Source: Carnobacterium iners
GTDB taxonomy: Bacteria; Bacillota; Bacilli; Lactobacillales; Carnobacteriaceae
Assembly (NCBI RefSeq): GCF_900177385.1
Contig: NZ_FXBJ01000002.1
Coordinates: 748,001-812,000, forward strand
DNA: 64,000 nt
Direction of reading: 5' to 3'
Below are positions 18,466 to 28,498 of the stretch, piece by piece. Below the pieces are notes generated by a model. That model searched no databases. It was given only the letters and a program-made list of their open reading frames with translations, and was not told the origin of the DNA. How positions within the stretch are numbered: position 1 is the first letter of the stretch; every line of letters begins with the position of its first letter. Position numbers and translations under genes: made by a program.

Positions 18466-18522
18466 TTTTAAGGCTCGCCTAAAACTTTATTAAAGTATAA
18501 CTAAATATATTGATTTTTACAA
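18466..18522 (-). promoter_or_regulatory. Promoter with DtxR/MntR-like operator
   Basis: On the minus strand TTGTAA (18522-18517), a 17-base spacer and TATACT (18499-18494) form a good promoter. Just downstream, TTTTAGGCGAGCCTTAAAA (18484-18466) is a near-palindrome of the TTAGG/CCTAA type bound by manganese- or iron-sensing DtxR-family repressors. The position over the start site fits repression of the lipoprotein gene when the metal is plentiful. Confidence 0.6.
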
Positions 18523-18645
18523 GACTTTTTTAAAAAATGAACAAATAATTTATTTGTTGGACTTTATTATAAATCATTAGTAAGCACATAAATTTACTTT
18601 ACTTAAGGGTATGGTATAATTTATAAAAATGGAAAGAGGTGCGTT

Positions 18646-19521
18646 ATGGATAAAAAAAGAATTGTTATTTATACTATTTTATTTTTTGCGACATTAGCAA
18701 TAGCAACACAAGGATTTACTAATATAGGCTTAGACGGATTATTAGTTCCGTTGATTTTTACCTTTGCTTATTTTATAACAATATTTATTATAGCAACTAT
18801 TATTAAAAATAATTCGATTGTTGATATCGGATGGGGTATGGGCTTTGTTGTTGGAAGTTGGCTTACGTTATTTGTAACTGAAAACCCTACAATTTTATCT
18901 TATGCCATTGTTGGACTTATTACTGTATGGGGATTAAGATTATCTTTACGTTTACTAAAAAGAAATTACGGAAAACCGGAAGATTTCAGATACGCACAAT
19001 GGCGTAAAGAGTGGGGCGATAAAGTCGTTATTATTGCATTCTTTAGAGTCTTTATGGTTCAAGGTATTATCAATTTTGTTGTTGGATCTGCAAGTTATTC
19101 TGTAATCAAGTACAATGAATTTAGTTTCAATTCAGGACACCAGTATTTCGTCTACGCTGCATTGCTTGTTTCACTAATAGGGTTATTCTTTGAAGTAGTC
19201 GGTGACGAACAATTAAGACAACACATTAGTAAAGGATCAGGCAAACTTTTACAAACAGGGCTATGGTCTGTTACACGTCATCCAAACTATTTTGGAGAAA
19301 TATTAATATGGGTTGGATTATATGTTAGTGGTATTACATTATTTTTTACGGGTTCTGTGAATCCATTTTACTATATAGCTTTAGTTATCTCACCTGTTTT
19401 AATGAGTACGGTATTAATCAAAATTTCTACTCCATTATTAGAGAAAAATATGGAGAAATACGATGATTGGGAAGAATACACAAAAAAAGTTCCAATGCTT
19501 TTTCCTTGGGCTAAAAAATAA
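18646..19521 (+). CDS. DUF1295 membrane protein (steroid 5-alpha-reductase-like)
   Basis: A 291-residue membrane protein with seven or eight helices. It carries the family's NNSIVDIGWGMGF segment, LLKRNYGKPEDFRY, and the C-terminal LWSVTRHPNYFGEILIWVG with a conserved Arg-His-Pro-Asn-Tyr, found in membrane reductases and methyltransferases. Bacterial DUF1295 proteins are presumed NAD(P)H-dependent membrane oxidoreductases; the substrate is unknown. GGAAAGAGGTGCG precedes the ATG, and a TATAAT lies upstream at about 18616. Confidence 0.85.
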   Translation: MDKKRIVIYTILFFATLAIATQGFTNIGLDGLLVPLIFTFAYFITIFIIATIIKNNSIVDIGWGMGFVVGSWLTLFVTENPTILSYAIVGLITVWGLRLSLRLLKRNYGKPEDFRYAQWRKEWGDKVVIIAFFRVFMVQGIINFVVGSASYSVIKYNEFSFNSGHQYFVYAALLVSLIGLFFEVVGDEQLRQHISKGSGKLLQTGLWSVTRHPNYFGEILIWVGLYVSGITLFFTGSVNPFYYIALVISPVLMSTVLIKISTPLLEKNMEKYDDWEEYTKKVPMLFPWAKK

Positions 19522-19561
19522 TAGTTAATAGTTAGAAACACTTTATTAAGTAAAGTTCAAG

Positions 19562-19611
19562 AAGCTTTGTCCGTGGAATGAGTTATTTATTCTTCTTACA
19601 AAGCTTTTTTT
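19562..19611 (+). terminator. Terminator after the DUF1295 gene
   Basis: The arms AAGCTTTGT and ACAAAGCTT are perfect and are followed by seven T. Confidence 0.75.
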
Positions 19612-19844
19612 ATGCTTAAAAAGTTTGACTAGAGTATAAAAAATGGAGGGAAACAAATTTTTTTCATGGAATTCTCATAGCTGTTAATAACAATCTTTAA
19701 TCTATTGCTCCGTTTTACAGATATTTAGATAGAAATAAGAAATAGACTGTATAAAACTATCACTTAAAAATAGACGTTTTCATAGAATACGATTAGCAAA
19801 AGGTTTCAGACTGATAGGACGTTTAGGATAGAAATAAAAGAAAA
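19612..19844. other. Gene-free region between convergent genes
   Basis: About 230 bases with no gene or repeat that I can recognise. Confidence 0.5.
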
Positions 19845-19870
19845 AAGAACCTTAATTCAATAAGATTCTT
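19836..19870 (-). terminator. Probable terminator of aguR
   Basis: A 10-bp stem with one mismatch (AAGAATCTTA / TAAGGTTCTT on the minus strand) is followed by a T-rich run, about 90 bases past the aguR stop. Confidence 0.55.
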
Positions 19871-19962
19871 AATACATAGATGTACCTAATATCATGCAAT
19901 TGGTTTGAACATATTTATACCAAAGCTTTCAGAACTATTATTTTGATTTTAAATTTATGAAT

Positions 19963-21006
19963 TTATTTATCTTCCTGGTGATAAATTTGTACAAGTTGAG
20001 TTCGCTTATTAACTCCAGCCTTTTGATAAATATTGTGGGTATGTGTTTTTACTGTACCCACAGAAATAAATAACTCCTGACTGATTTCTTCATTGCTCTT
20101 AGCCTCTAATATTTTGTAAAAAACATCTTTTTCTCTATTAGTAAATTGATATTTTCCACAAAATGTATCTTGTGGATCTTGACAGTTGTCTTCAATATTT
20201 TTTTTTTCACAATCAGTCATAGTAGAAGCTCTCATAGACGACTTATAGTCTATAGGATTGACTTCCTCAAAAATATTACTATGAAGAGGTCCATCGATAG
20301 CCGGTTTTTTTGTAGATACGTTTGAAGAACTTAAGTATTTAAAGGAGTGGATAATAATTACATTTGCATAGATAATACTGAGTAAGTCTTCAGATAGACT
20401 ACGATTATTTATTTTTACTAATAAGGAACTATAGCTATCGAAGTTAAAAATAACAATAGTATCTTCTATCAAAATTAAGACAGAAAACAATAAAGATAGT
20501 TTGAGTAGAATTTTGTAGTTATGGTAAAAAGCGTCTGAATAAAGAACAGGTTCCTTTTTTACTTTTATCAAACTAGATAGGGCTAGATAACCAAGATAAA
20601 GTTGTGCAGGTAAATAATAAAGCCAAACGTTTAAAGCACTATCCGGAAACATAGGAATGAAAAGTAAGTATATAGCGAAAGCTAAAAGTACAAAATAGTC
20701 AATAGATCTCTTTTTAATCTGTAGTACTTCATTATTAATTGTATTGTATAAATAAGCGGTACCTAATACAATGATTGTTTTAAACGCGGGGACATCCATG
20801 AAACCATTATCATACTGTTGACTGAAATTTTGTAAAAACTCTGTCATATAAATAACTGTATTATCTGAGATAAATAATAATAATAATAAGGCCGTATAAA
20901 GATAAGTTTTTCTTTTACTTTTTATATAAAGTGCAAAAATACAGGTTAATGCAGTAGAAAAAAGAATAAGCAAAAAGATATTATACAAGAAAGTAATCGT
21001 TGTCAT
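19963..21006 (-). CDS. aguR: Membrane LuxR-type regulator of agmatine catabolism
   Basis: A 347-residue protein with seven or so transmembrane helices over residues 1-215 and a C-terminal LuxR helix-turn-helix: FTNREKDVFYKILEAKSNEE, then ISVGTVKTHTHNIYQKAGV. In Enterococcus faecalis a transmembrane LuxR protein, AguR, is encoded divergently from aguBDAC and activates it in response to agmatine; the position here is the same. GAGGAG lies before ATG 21006, which is preferred to the longer frame from 21042. The name rests on context and architecture. Confidence 0.82.
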   Translation of the reverse strand: MTTITFLYNIFLLILFSTALTCIFALYIKSKRKTYLYTALLLLLFISDNTVIYMTEFLQNFSQQYDNGFMDVPAFKTIIVLGTAYLYNTINNEVLQIKKRSIDYFVLLAFAIYLLFIPMFPDSALNVWLYYLPAQLYLGYLALSSLIKVKKEPVLYSDAFYHNYKILLKLSLLFSVLILIEDTIVIFNFDSYSSLLVKINNRSLSEDLLSIIYANVIIIHSFKYLSSSNVSTKKPAIDGPLHSNIFEEVNPIDYKSSMRASTMTDCEKKNIEDNCQDPQDTFCGKYQFTNREKDVFYKILEAKSNEEISQELFISVGTVKTHTHNIYQKAGVNKRTQLVQIYHQEDK

Positions 21007-21131
21007 AATTATTCTCCTCAATCTAAATGAAATCATGGGCAATATAAGATTATCTTACAGTAAAAAAAAAATTACTTCAAGTATGTTTGTAAGGCAAAAA
21101 AATAAAAGATAATTATTAATATAAAATAGAA

Positions 21132-21157
21132 GTTTAGATAGGTTTAGACTAGTTTAG
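21132..21157. promoter_or_regulatory. Three GTTTAG repeats spaced exactly 10 bp
   Basis: GTTTAG occurs at 21132, 21142 and 21152, on one face of the helix. The site lies in the divergent region between aguR and aguB, 180 bases upstream of aguB, and is a candidate activator binding site. Confidence 0.45.
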
Positions 21158-21284
21158 TAATAACTTGATTAAGATTATAGCGACAATCACAAATAATAAA
21201 CCGCTTACATAATAGGGTTTATATATATTTCTACCTTAAGATCTATTCTCAACTCCATATTTTAGCAGTAAAGTTAAGATGCTT

Positions 21285-21299
21285 TTGAAAGCGATTTCT
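21285..21299 (+). promoter_or_regulatory. Catabolite-responsive element (cre)
   Basis: TTGAAAGCGATTTCT matches the CcpA consensus WTGNAANCGNWNNCW at every position. It lies 36 bases upstream of aguB, fitting catabolite repression of agmatine use, as is known for E. faecalis. Confidence 0.65.
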
Positions 21300-21334
21300 A
21301 GAAACTGTTATTATTATACTAGGAGGAATAGAAT

Positions 21335-22333
21335 ATGACAAAGGTTAAAGATTTTATTACTACAGAAGATTTTACTAAAGAGGAATTGATGAATATTATA
21401 GATCTCTCTTTAAAAATAAAAAAAGCAATTAACGCTGGTTATTATCCTCAATTATTAAAAAATAAGACATTAGGAATGATATTTCAGCAATCTTCTACTA
21501 GAACAAGGGTATCGTTTGAAACAGCAATGGAGCAATTAGGTGGTCATGCACAGTACTTAGCTCCTGGACAAATTCAGTTAGGAGGTCACGAAACAATAGA
21601 AGATACCAGTGTAGTTCTTTCTAAACTAGTAGACATCTTAATGGCTCGTGTAGATAAACATAAAAGTGTAAATGATTTAGCAAATAATGCAACGATACCA
21701 GTAATCAACGCTATGTCTGATTACAACCATCCTACTCAAGAGATGGGTGACCTTTGTACTATGATAGAAGCTTTGCCGAAAGGGAAAAAATTAGAAGACT
21801 GTAAAGTAGTATTTGTAGGAGACGCTACCCAAGTTTGTACTTCACTAATGATGATTACAACAAAAATTGGAATGGATTTTGTACAATATGGTCCAAAAAA
21901 ATATCAATTAACTGAAAATTTACAGGAAATCGCTAAGAATAATTGTAAAGTTTCTGGTGGTTCATTTATGATGACAGAAGATGAAGAAAAAGCAATGAAA
22001 GATGCTGATTTCATTTATACAGATGTGTGGTACGGCTTATATGATGCTGAACTTTCTGAAGAAGAACGATTGGCTATCTTCTATCCTAAGTATCAAGTAA
22101 CAGACGAAATGATAAAGAAAGCTTCTAAAGATGCTAAATTCATGCACTGTTTACCTGCGTCTAGAGGAGAAGAGGTAACAGATGAAGTCTTAGATGCTGA
22201 CTACTCAATTGCCTTTGAGGAAGCTGGTAACCGTCTAACTGCGATGAGAGGCTTACTCGTTTACTTTATGGGTATAGCTGAAAAACAAGAACCAATAGAT
22301 GAAAAGAAAAAGAAATGGCTAAAGAAACGTTAG
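21335..22333 (+). CDS. aguB: Putrescine carbamoyltransferase
   Basis: It converts carbamoylputrescine and phosphate to putrescine and carbamoyl phosphate, in the cytoplasm. The 332-residue sequence has the carbamoyl phosphate site STRTRVSFE, the HPTQEMGD segment, [10 protein letters not shown] and a C-terminal helix rich in Lys (KKKKWLKKR) found in putrescine rather than ornithine carbamoyltransferases. AGGAGGAATAG lies before the ATG. It is first in the agmatine operon, with an antiporter and deiminase downstream. Ornithine carbamoyltransferase is excluded by context and by the changed C-terminal part. Confidence 0.92.
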   Translation: MTKVKDFITTEDFTKEELMNIIDLSLKIKKAINAGYYPQLLKNKTLGMIFQQSSTRTRVSFETAMEQLGGHAQYLAPGQIQLGGHETIEDTSVVLSKLVDILMARVDKHKSVNDLANNATIPVINAMSDYNHPTQEMGDLCTMIEALPKGKKLEDCKVVFVGDATQVCTSLMMITTKIGMDFVQYGPKKYQLTENLQEIAKNNCKVSGGSFMMTEDEEKAMKDADFIYTDVWYGLYDAELSEEERLAIFYPKYQVTDEMIKKASKDAKFMHCLPASRGEEVTDEVLDADYSIAFEEAGNRLTAMRGLLVYFMGIAEKQEPIDEKKKKWLKKR

Positions 22334-22461
22334 ATGACATGTTAAGACAATTAGATTTAGATTTTATGTATAAAAAATAGAAGAATAAAGAAACGATCTT
22401 TTCCGGTTTGATACTATAAAAAGCTGGAAAAGATTAGTTTAATAAGTGAGAGGTGATTCTA

Positions 22462-23832
22462 TTGGATGAAATAAAAGGTAAAAAAAAATTCAGAATGATA
22501 GATGCAATTCTTTCAGTAATTTGTGTTGTATTTGTAGCTGAAGCAGCAGCTCCTGTTGCAGCAATAGGAAATTCGCAATATTTTTGGTGGATCTTTTTAA
22601 TGATTGGCTTCTTGCTTCCTTATGGACTAATTGCTTCTGAATTAGGTACAACATTTGATGGTGAAGGTGGGCTATATGACTGGGTCAGAAAGGCTTTTGG
22701 ATCTAAAATGGGAGGACGAGTAGCTTGGTATTATTGGATCAACTTCCCTTTATGGATGGCCGCTTTGGCTGTTATTTTCCCAGAAATGATTGAGTTAATC
22801 ACTGGGATAGAAATTAATATTGCGGTAGCTATTATGATTGAGTTAGCATTTATCTGGATTGTGACGCTGATTGCATTCTTTCCAATTAGTGATAGTGTCT
22901 GGATTTTAAACGGAGCTGCTATTATTAAAGTTTTCTTAGCAGTGGTAGTAGGTGCGTTGGGGGTTTATGTAGCAATTACACAAGGAGTAGCAAATGAGTA
23001 TACTTTAACTTCAATGTTACCCTCATTTGACGTGAATAGTCTATCGTTTGTTTCAGTTATTATATTCAATTTTTTGGGCTTTGAAGTAATCACTACAATG
23101 GCTGATGATATGGAAGATCCTAAAAAACAAATACCCCAAGCAATCGTTATTGGCGGTATAGTTATTGCAGCAATCTATATTTTTTCAGCATTTGGTATTG
23201 GGGTAGCTATCCCTACTGAGGAAATTAGCACAAGTAGCGGCTTAATTGAAAGTTTACAGCTTTTAACGGGAAATCCAACGAGTCTATTCATTACTGTAGC
23301 AGCTATATTATTCTTGTTAACCCTTTTCGGAAATATGATTTCTTGGTCTCAAGGTGTTAATAGCGTAGCGGCTTACGCTGCCGACATGGAAGATATGCCA
23401 AGTGTGTTTAAAAAAAGAAGAAAAAATGGTATCCCCTCTGGTGCACCTATAATGAACGGAATCGTCGCTTCGATAGTTATATTGCTAGCACCAATTATTC
23501 CAAATGAAGATTTGTTTTGGAGCTTCTTTGCTCTTAATTTAGTCATGTTCTTACTTTCATATATACCTGTTTTTCCTGCGTTTTTGAAATTAAGAGAAAT
23601 TGATCCTGACAGAGAAAGACCTTTCAAAGTCAAAGGTAGTAAAGGATTTTTGAAAGTGTTAGCTTACATTCCAATGATATTAATTATTATCGCTCTAATT
23701 TTTATTGCCATTCCGATGGATACTAGTGCAGAGACATTGAGTAGTACTTTGCCAATCACAATAGGAGCGGTTATTTTCATCATTATTGGAGAAATAATTA
23801 TTAGAATAAAACACAAATCACCTAAAATATAA
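22462..23832 (+). CDS. aguD: Agmatine/putrescine antiporter
   Basis: A 456-residue APC-superfamily carrier with twelve helices that exchanges external agmatine for internal putrescine. The first helix has [19 protein letters not shown], and [13 protein letters not shown] is the conserved loop after helix 2. GAGAGGTG precedes TTG 22462 at six bases; GTG 22453 is the alternative but overlaps the ribosome site. It sits between aguB and aguA as in E. faecalis. Confidence 0.9.
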   Translation: MDEIKGKKKFRMIDAILSVICVVFVAEAAAPVAAIGNSQYFWWIFLMIGFLLPYGLIASELGTTFDGEGGLYDWVRKAFGSKMGGRVAWYYWINFPLWMAALAVIFPEMIELITGIEINIAVAIMIELAFIWIVTLIAFFPISDSVWILNGAAIIKVFLAVVVGALGVYVAITQGVANEYTLTSMLPSFDVNSLSFVSVIIFNFLGFEVITTMADDMEDPKKQIPQAIVIGGIVIAAIYIFSAFGIGVAIPTEEISTSSGLIESLQLLTGNPTSLFITVAAILFLLTLFGNMISWSQGVNSVAAYAADMEDMPSVFKKRRKNGIPSGAPIMNGIVASIVILLAPIIPNEDLFWSFFALNLVMFLLSYIPVFPAFLKLREIDPDRERPFKVKGSKGFLKVLAYIPMILIIIALIFIAIPMDTSAETLSSTLPITIGAVIFIIIGEIIIRIKHKSPKI

Positions 23833-23849
23833 GAAAGAAGGAATTGTCG

Positions 23850-24950
23850 ATGAAAAAATTAGAGACTATACCTCAAACCGATGGATTTAGAATGCCTGGA
23901 GAATTTGAACAACACGACGGTTGTTGGATGATCTGGCCTGAAAGACCAGATAACTGGAGATTAGGCGGTAAACCAGCTCAAATAGCCTTCGCAGAAGTAG
24001 CTAAAGCTATCAGTGAATTTGAGCTAGTGACCATGTGTGTTAGTAGCGAACAATATGCTAATGCTAAAAATATGCTTTCAGATACGGTTAGGGTCGTTGA
24101 AATGACTAACGATGATTCTTGGATGCGTGATGTTGGCGCAACCTTTATAATTAACGATAAAGAAGTAAGAGGTGTGGATTGGGTTTTTAATGCCTGGGGT
24201 GGCTTAGTCGATGGTCTTTACTTCCCATGGGACAAAGACGATCAAATAGCAGATAAAATGTGTGAAATAGAAAAATTAAGTCGTTACCGTTTAGATGATT
24301 TCGTTTTAGAAGGTGGCTCTATTCACGTCGACGGAGAAGGTACGCTAGTTGTTACAGAGGAATGCCTATTAAGCAAGGGGCGTAACCCAGATTTATCAAA
24401 AGAAGAAATAGAAAATAGATTGAAAGAATATTTAGATTTAGAAAAAATTATTTGGATTCCTCGTGGTATCTATAACGACGAAACCAATGGTCACGTAGAC
24501 AACATCATGCATTATGTAGCGCCAGGCAAAATTGTACTTGCTTGGACAGACGATGAATCAGATCCTCAATACGAGATTTGTCAAGAAGCCTATGAGGTAT
24601 TAAGCAAATCAACGGACGCAAAAGGTCGCAAAATTGAAATCACTAAATTAACTCTACCTGCAAATATCTTAATCACTAAGGAAGAAAGTGAAGGTGTAGA
24701 CGCAATTGAAGGAACCCTCCCACGTGAAGAAGGAGACCGTTTAGCAGCTTCATATGCTAACTTCTATATCGCTAACGGTGGAGTTATTGTTCCTGCATTT
24801 GATGACCCCAATGATAAAAAAGCTGTTGAAACACTTCAACAGGTATTTCCAAATCATAAAATAGTGAGTGTATACGCTAGAGAAATTCTTTTAGGTGGAG
24901 GAAACGTCCATTGTATTACGCAACAACAGCCTAGTGTCTCACAAAAATGA
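23850..24950 (+). CDS. aguA: Agmatine deiminase
   Basis: It hydrolyses agmatine to N-carbamoylputrescine and ammonia. The 366-residue protein has the family's start [20 protein letters not shown], catalytic Asp/Glu regions DDSWMRDVG and [11 protein letters not shown], His in ETNGHVDN, and the nucleophile Cys at about residue 355 in [14 protein letters not shown] 23850 is chosen over TTG 23844. The carbamate kinase gene (aguC) that normally follows is missing: a terminator comes 11 bases after the stop. Confidence 0.95.
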   Translation: MKKLETIPQTDGFRMPGEFEQHDGCWMIWPERPDNWRLGGKPAQIAFAEVAKAISEFELVTMCVSSEQYANAKNMLSDTVRVVEMTNDDSWMRDVGATFIINDKEVRGVDWVFNAWGGLVDGLYFPWDKDDQIADKMCEIEKLSRYRLDDFVLEGGSIHVDGEGTLVVTEECLLSKGRNPDLSKEEIENRLKEYLDLEKIIWIPRGIYNDETNGHVDNIMHYVAPGKIVLAWTDDESDPQYEICQEAYEVLSKSTDAKGRKIEITKLTLPANILITKEESEGVDAIEGTLPREEGDRLAASYANFYIANGGVIVPAFDDPNDKKAVETLQQVFPNHKIVSVYAREILLGGGNVHCITQQQPSVSQK

Positions 24951-24960
24951 CTATTCTAAG

Positions 24961-25010
24961 AATAGCAATATAGCAACCACGACGGTGGAAACTATACTGC
25001 TATTTTTTTG
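24961..25010 (+). terminator. Terminator of the agmatine operon
   Basis: A long stem (AATAGCAATATAG / CTATACTGCTATT) contains an inner ACCACG/CGGTGG-like hairpin and ends in seven T. Confidence 0.8.
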
Positions 25011-25388
25011 TATTAATAGGTTTGACTAATAAAACATAAAAAAAGTGGCTCTAATTAAGATGATTAAAGACATTAAATTAATACGACGGTAAACAGGGAA
25101 GTTGAATTACTTATACTCGATATTAGTATGGAGAAGAATTGGTAGTCTTTTATTAGAATAAAGTCTATTTGATCGAAAAGAAAATGAGACTCACTGATTA
25201 AAAAAATAATGAAATAGATGAGCTAATTAAATTATCCTAATTCTGTTCTAGTTTCGTATAAAAATGATCGTCTATACAGTACTCAAAGAGTTAATTCGGT
25301 GTCAAATTTTGATAATGATAATAATTAATTTAAATAATAGAAAAAAAGATGTTGAGAACGCTAACAAAATATGTTATTGTCAATTTGA
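25011..25388. other. Gene-free region upstream of the LacI-type regulator
   Basis: There is no recognisable gene or gene remnant; carbamate kinase is specifically not here. A possible promoter is TTGAGA (25353) with a 17-base spacer and TATTGT, placing the operator just downstream. Confidence 0.5.
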
Positions 25389-25400
25389 GTAAACGTTTAC
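25389..25400. promoter_or_regulatory. LacI-family operator
   Basis: GTAAACGTTTAC is a perfect 12-bp palindrome with the AACGTT core of LacI/GalR-family operators. It lies 39 bases before the regulator gene, pointing to autoregulation. Confidence 0.65.
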
Positions 25401-25439
25401 GTTGAGGTCAATTAAAGATAGAATAGGAAGTGAAAAAAG

Positions 25440-26453
25440 ATGGTTACCATTCGTGATGTTGCCTTAAAAGCGAAAACCTCTATTGCGACAGTTTCTCGCG
25501 TAATAAATAATAAACCTGGTTTTTCAGAAGAAACAAAGCAAAAAGTTCAACAAGCCATGAAAGAATTAGATTATGAGACTAATGAAATTGCTCGTAGCTT
25601 AATCACAAATAAGACCAATACTATTGGTGTTATCGTACCAAATATTGCAAGTATGCTTACGCACGATTTACTTAATGGAATTGAAAACCTTTCTCAGTCA
25701 AGAAAGTATAGCATTATCGTTTGCTACACCTATTCAAACCACGAAAGAACAATGGAATATTTAAAGACATTAAAAGAAAAAAGAGTGGATGGTATTATCT
25801 TTACAAGTGAAAATTTAACGGATAAAAATATTGAATATATCAAAAAAATAAATATTCCAATCGTATTATTGTCTACGTTTTCAGAAAAATACAAGTTGCC
25901 TTTCGTAAAAGTTGATGATTATCAAGCTTCCTATGCTGCTGTAGAATATTTAATTGGTAAGGGACATAAAAATATAGGTATGCTAAGTGGTGATCCTAAC
26001 GATAAGATTGCTGGAGAACCAAGAATCAAAGGATACAAAGATGCGTTGAAAAAGCATCATCTATTCTCTAATGAGGAACATATTGTTGTCGGAAATAATT
26101 TTAGCTTTGAAGATGGTAGAACGAATCTTGTAACACTTTTAGAAAAATTTCCGGAAATGACCGCAATCTTTTCTGCTAGTGATGAAATGGCTGCTGGAGC
26201 AATTGCAACGGCACATGAAAAAAAGATTAATATACCTGAAGAGTTATCTATAATTGGCTATGATAATATCTTAGTATCACAGATGGTCTACCCACCGTTG
26301 ACAACAATTGAGCAGCCTTTGTATGATATGGGATACACCGCTGCAGAAATGTTATTTCAGCAGATAGATGAAAAAGAACTGATAAATAAAGAAGTGTATC
26401 TTCCATTTAAAATCATTGAAAGAGAGAGCGTTAAAGTTATGGATTCACTTTAA
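25440..26453 (+). CDS. LacI/GalR-family regulator (MalR-like)
   Basis: This 337-residue repressor begins with the LacI helix-turn-helix (VTIRDVALKAKTSIATVSRV, then INNKPGFSEETKQKV) and the hinge helix, then a periplasmic-binding-like sugar domain (NTIGVIVPN, DGIIFTSENL, ERESVKV end). It precedes maltose genes, so it is probably the maltose/maltodextrin regulator. RBS AGGAAGTGAAAAAAG lies before the ATG. Confidence 0.85.
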   Translation: MVTIRDVALKAKTSIATVSRVINNKPGFSEETKQKVQQAMKELDYETNEIARSLITNKTNTIGVIVPNIASMLTHDLLNGIENLSQSRKYSIIVCYTYSNHERTMEYLKTLKEKRVDGIIFTSENLTDKNIEYIKKINIPIVLLSTFSEKYKLPFVKVDDYQASYAAVEYLIGKGHKNIGMLSGDPNDKIAGEPRIKGYKDALKKHHLFSNEEHIVVGNNFSFEDGRTNLVTLLEKFPEMTAIFSASDEMAAGAIATAHEKKINIPEELSIIGYDNILVSQMVYPPLTTIEQPLYDMGYTAAEMLFQQIDEKELINKEVYLPFKIIERESVKVMDSL

Positions 26454-26701
26454 TTGGTGATCATATCATTAGCGCAATGTTTGTTCCATTCTCTATAATC
26501 ATGCTTCCATTAGTTATTTTGAGTGGGAATAGTGATATGGCAACATTCCCTCTAACTCAATATATTTTTGAATCTCAATTTAGTACAAATTATACTTTAG
26601 CATTTTCATCTTATTTATTAGCTATTTTACCTATGCTAATTGTGTACATCATTGCACAAAAATGGATTATCAGTGGGGTTACACAGGGTGCAATTAAATA
26701 A
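26453..26701 (+). pseudogene. Remnant of a sugar ABC transporter permease (MalG-like)
   Basis: Only about 80 residues remain, without a proper start. IISAMFVPFSIIM matches the middle of MalG-type permeases, while LPLVILSGNSDMATFPLTQY and AQKWIISGVTQGAIK match the C-terminus. The conserved EAA loop that should lie between is absent, so the gene lost its 5' part and an internal segment. The rest of the maltose ABC transporter is also missing. Confidence 0.65.
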
Positions 26702-26755
26702 ACTAACCTTAAAAGAGAATAATAAAAAAAACTTAAAGAAATGAGGAATTAAAGT

Positions 26756-28375
26756 ATGAAATGGTGGCAGAATGCAGTAGTCTATCAAATCTATCCAAGG
26801 AGTTTCCAAGACTCTAATGGAGATGGAATAGGTGATTTGCAAGGAATTATCAAACGTTTGAATTATTTAGAGTTATTAGGGATTAATGCTATATGGCTTA
26901 GTCCTGTTTACCAATCTCCAAACGATGACAATGGCTATGACATCAGTAATTATCAAGCCATTAACGCTGAGTTCGGAACAATGAAAGACATGGATGAGTT
27001 GATAGAAAAAGCTAGAAAAAAGGGAATCCATATTATAATGGACCTAGTAGTCAATCACACATCAGATGAACATAACTGGTTTGTAGAATCAAAACAAAGT
27101 AGAGACAACGAATACCGTGAATATTACATCTGGCGAGATCCCGTTGATGGAAAAAGACCAAGTGATTTAACCTCATCTTTTAGCGGTTCTGCTTGGGAGT
27201 TTGATGAAGAAAGCGGACAATATTACTTGCACATGTTTAGCAAAAAACAGCCTGATCTGAATTGGGAAAACCCAGCTGTAAGAAAAGATATTTATGAGAT
27301 GATGAATTTTTGGTTAGATAAGGGAATTGGTGGATTCCGCATGGATGTTATCGATCAGATTAGCAAAGACTTAGAAAATAACGTTACAAATAACGGTCCT
27401 CGACTTCACGAGTTTATTCAAGAAATGAACCAAGAAACAATCAGGCAGTATGACGTGATGACAGTAGGCGAAACATGGGGTGCTACAATTGATAGTGGTA
27501 AGAAATTTTCTGATCCCAAAAGAAATGAACTATCAATGATTTTTCAATTTGAACACATAACTCTAGATGAGCAACCGGGGAAAAGTAAATGGGACTTGAA
27601 GCCTCTTAATTTAGTAGAACTAAAAAAAGTCTTAGCTAAGTGGCAAGTAGAACTTGGTGATTCTGGGTGGAACAGCTTATTTTGGAACAATCATGATACA
27701 CCTAGAATTGTTTCACGGTGGGGAAACGACCAAAATTATCGAGTAGAGAGCGCTAAAATGTTTGCAATTTTACTGCATTTTATGAAAGGAACCCCCTATA
27801 TTTATCAAGGAGAAGAAATTGGAATGACCAATCAGCCAATCAAAGATATTTCGGAGGCAAGCGATATTGAGACGGTTAATTTATACCGTGAACGTTTAGA
27901 ACTGGGTTATAATAAAGAAGAGATAATAAAATCAATTAACACAAAAGGGCGAGATAATGCTCGTAGACCGATGCAATGGGATAATACCCAACAGGCTGAT
28001 TTTACTACTAGCATACCTTGGCTTTCAGTAAACCCAAATTACGATAGAATTAATGTCAAACAAGCTTTAGAAGATAAAAGCTCTATTTTTTATACGTATC
28101 AGCAATTAATTAAACTACGTAAAGAAAATCCATCACTTGTATTTGGTGATTTTAAGTTGTTGTTACCCGATCATCCAGCGATTTTTGCTTATGAAAGGAC
28201 GTATCAAAATGAGACGTGGTTGGTTGTTGCAAACTTTTCTGAAGAGCCAACTAGCTTATCGTTGACTGACCAATCAGACAAAAGTCAACTAATTATTTCA
28301 AATAGTACAAGAAAATCTTATGATTTAAGTGACTTGTATTTGGAACCTTATGAAACGTTTTGTATAAAAAAATAG
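26756..28375 (+). CDS. GH13 alpha-glucosidase (oligo-1,6-glucosidase type)
   Basis: A 539-residue cytoplasmic glycoside hydrolase of family 13, subfamily 31-like. It begins WWQNAVVYQIYPRSFQDSNG, typical of oligo-1,6-glucosidase, and has DLVVNHTSDEH, the nucleophile Asp in GFRMDVIDQI, the acid/base Glu in TVGETWG and the transition-state Asp in NNHDTPR. These enzymes cut isomaltose-type or short maltodextrin ends. Trehalose-6-phosphate hydrolase is a possible alternative, but the maltose phosphorylase downstream favours maltodextrin use. AATGAGGAA precedes the ATG. Confidence 0.9.
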   Translation: MKWWQNAVVYQIYPRSFQDSNGDGIGDLQGIIKRLNYLELLGINAIWLSPVYQSPNDDNGYDISNYQAINAEFGTMKDMDELIEKARKKGIHIIMDLVVNHTSDEHNWFVESKQSRDNEYREYYIWRDPVDGKRPSDLTSSFSGSAWEFDEESGQYYLHMFSKKQPDLNWENPAVRKDIYEMMNFWLDKGIGGFRMDVIDQISKDLENNVTNNGPRLHEFIQEMNQETIRQYDVMTVGETWGATIDSGKKFSDPKRNELSMIFQFEHITLDEQPGKSKWDLKPLNLVELKKVLAKWQVELGDSGWNSLFWNNHDTPRIVSRWGNDQNYRVESAKMFAILLHFMKGTPYIYQGEEIGMTNQPIKDISEASDIETVNLYRERLELGYNKEEIIKSINTKGRDNARRPMQWDNTQQADFTTSIPWLSVNPNYDRINVKQALEDKSSIFYTYQQLIKLRKENPSLVFGDFKLLLPDHPAIFAYERTYQNETWLVVANFSEEPTSLSLTDQSDKSQLIISNSTRKSYDLSDLYLEPYETFCIKK

Positions 28376-28498
28376 GATTCTTCTAATAAGGACTGCAAAC
28401 TTTTTGTAGTTATACGTAGTTACTAAATTAAATAGACAATAGATAGATAAATTAGATTAATTTTAATTAAAAATACGTGTAAAAGAAGGAGAAAATAA

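Noticed and set aside
21132..21157. CRISPR-like repeats
   Set aside because: The units are only 6 bases with 4-base gaps; no array or cas gene exists in the window.
24951..25439. Hidden or broken carbamate kinase gene after aguA
   Set aside because: No frame on either strand shows carbamate kinase motifs, and a terminator follows aguA at once.
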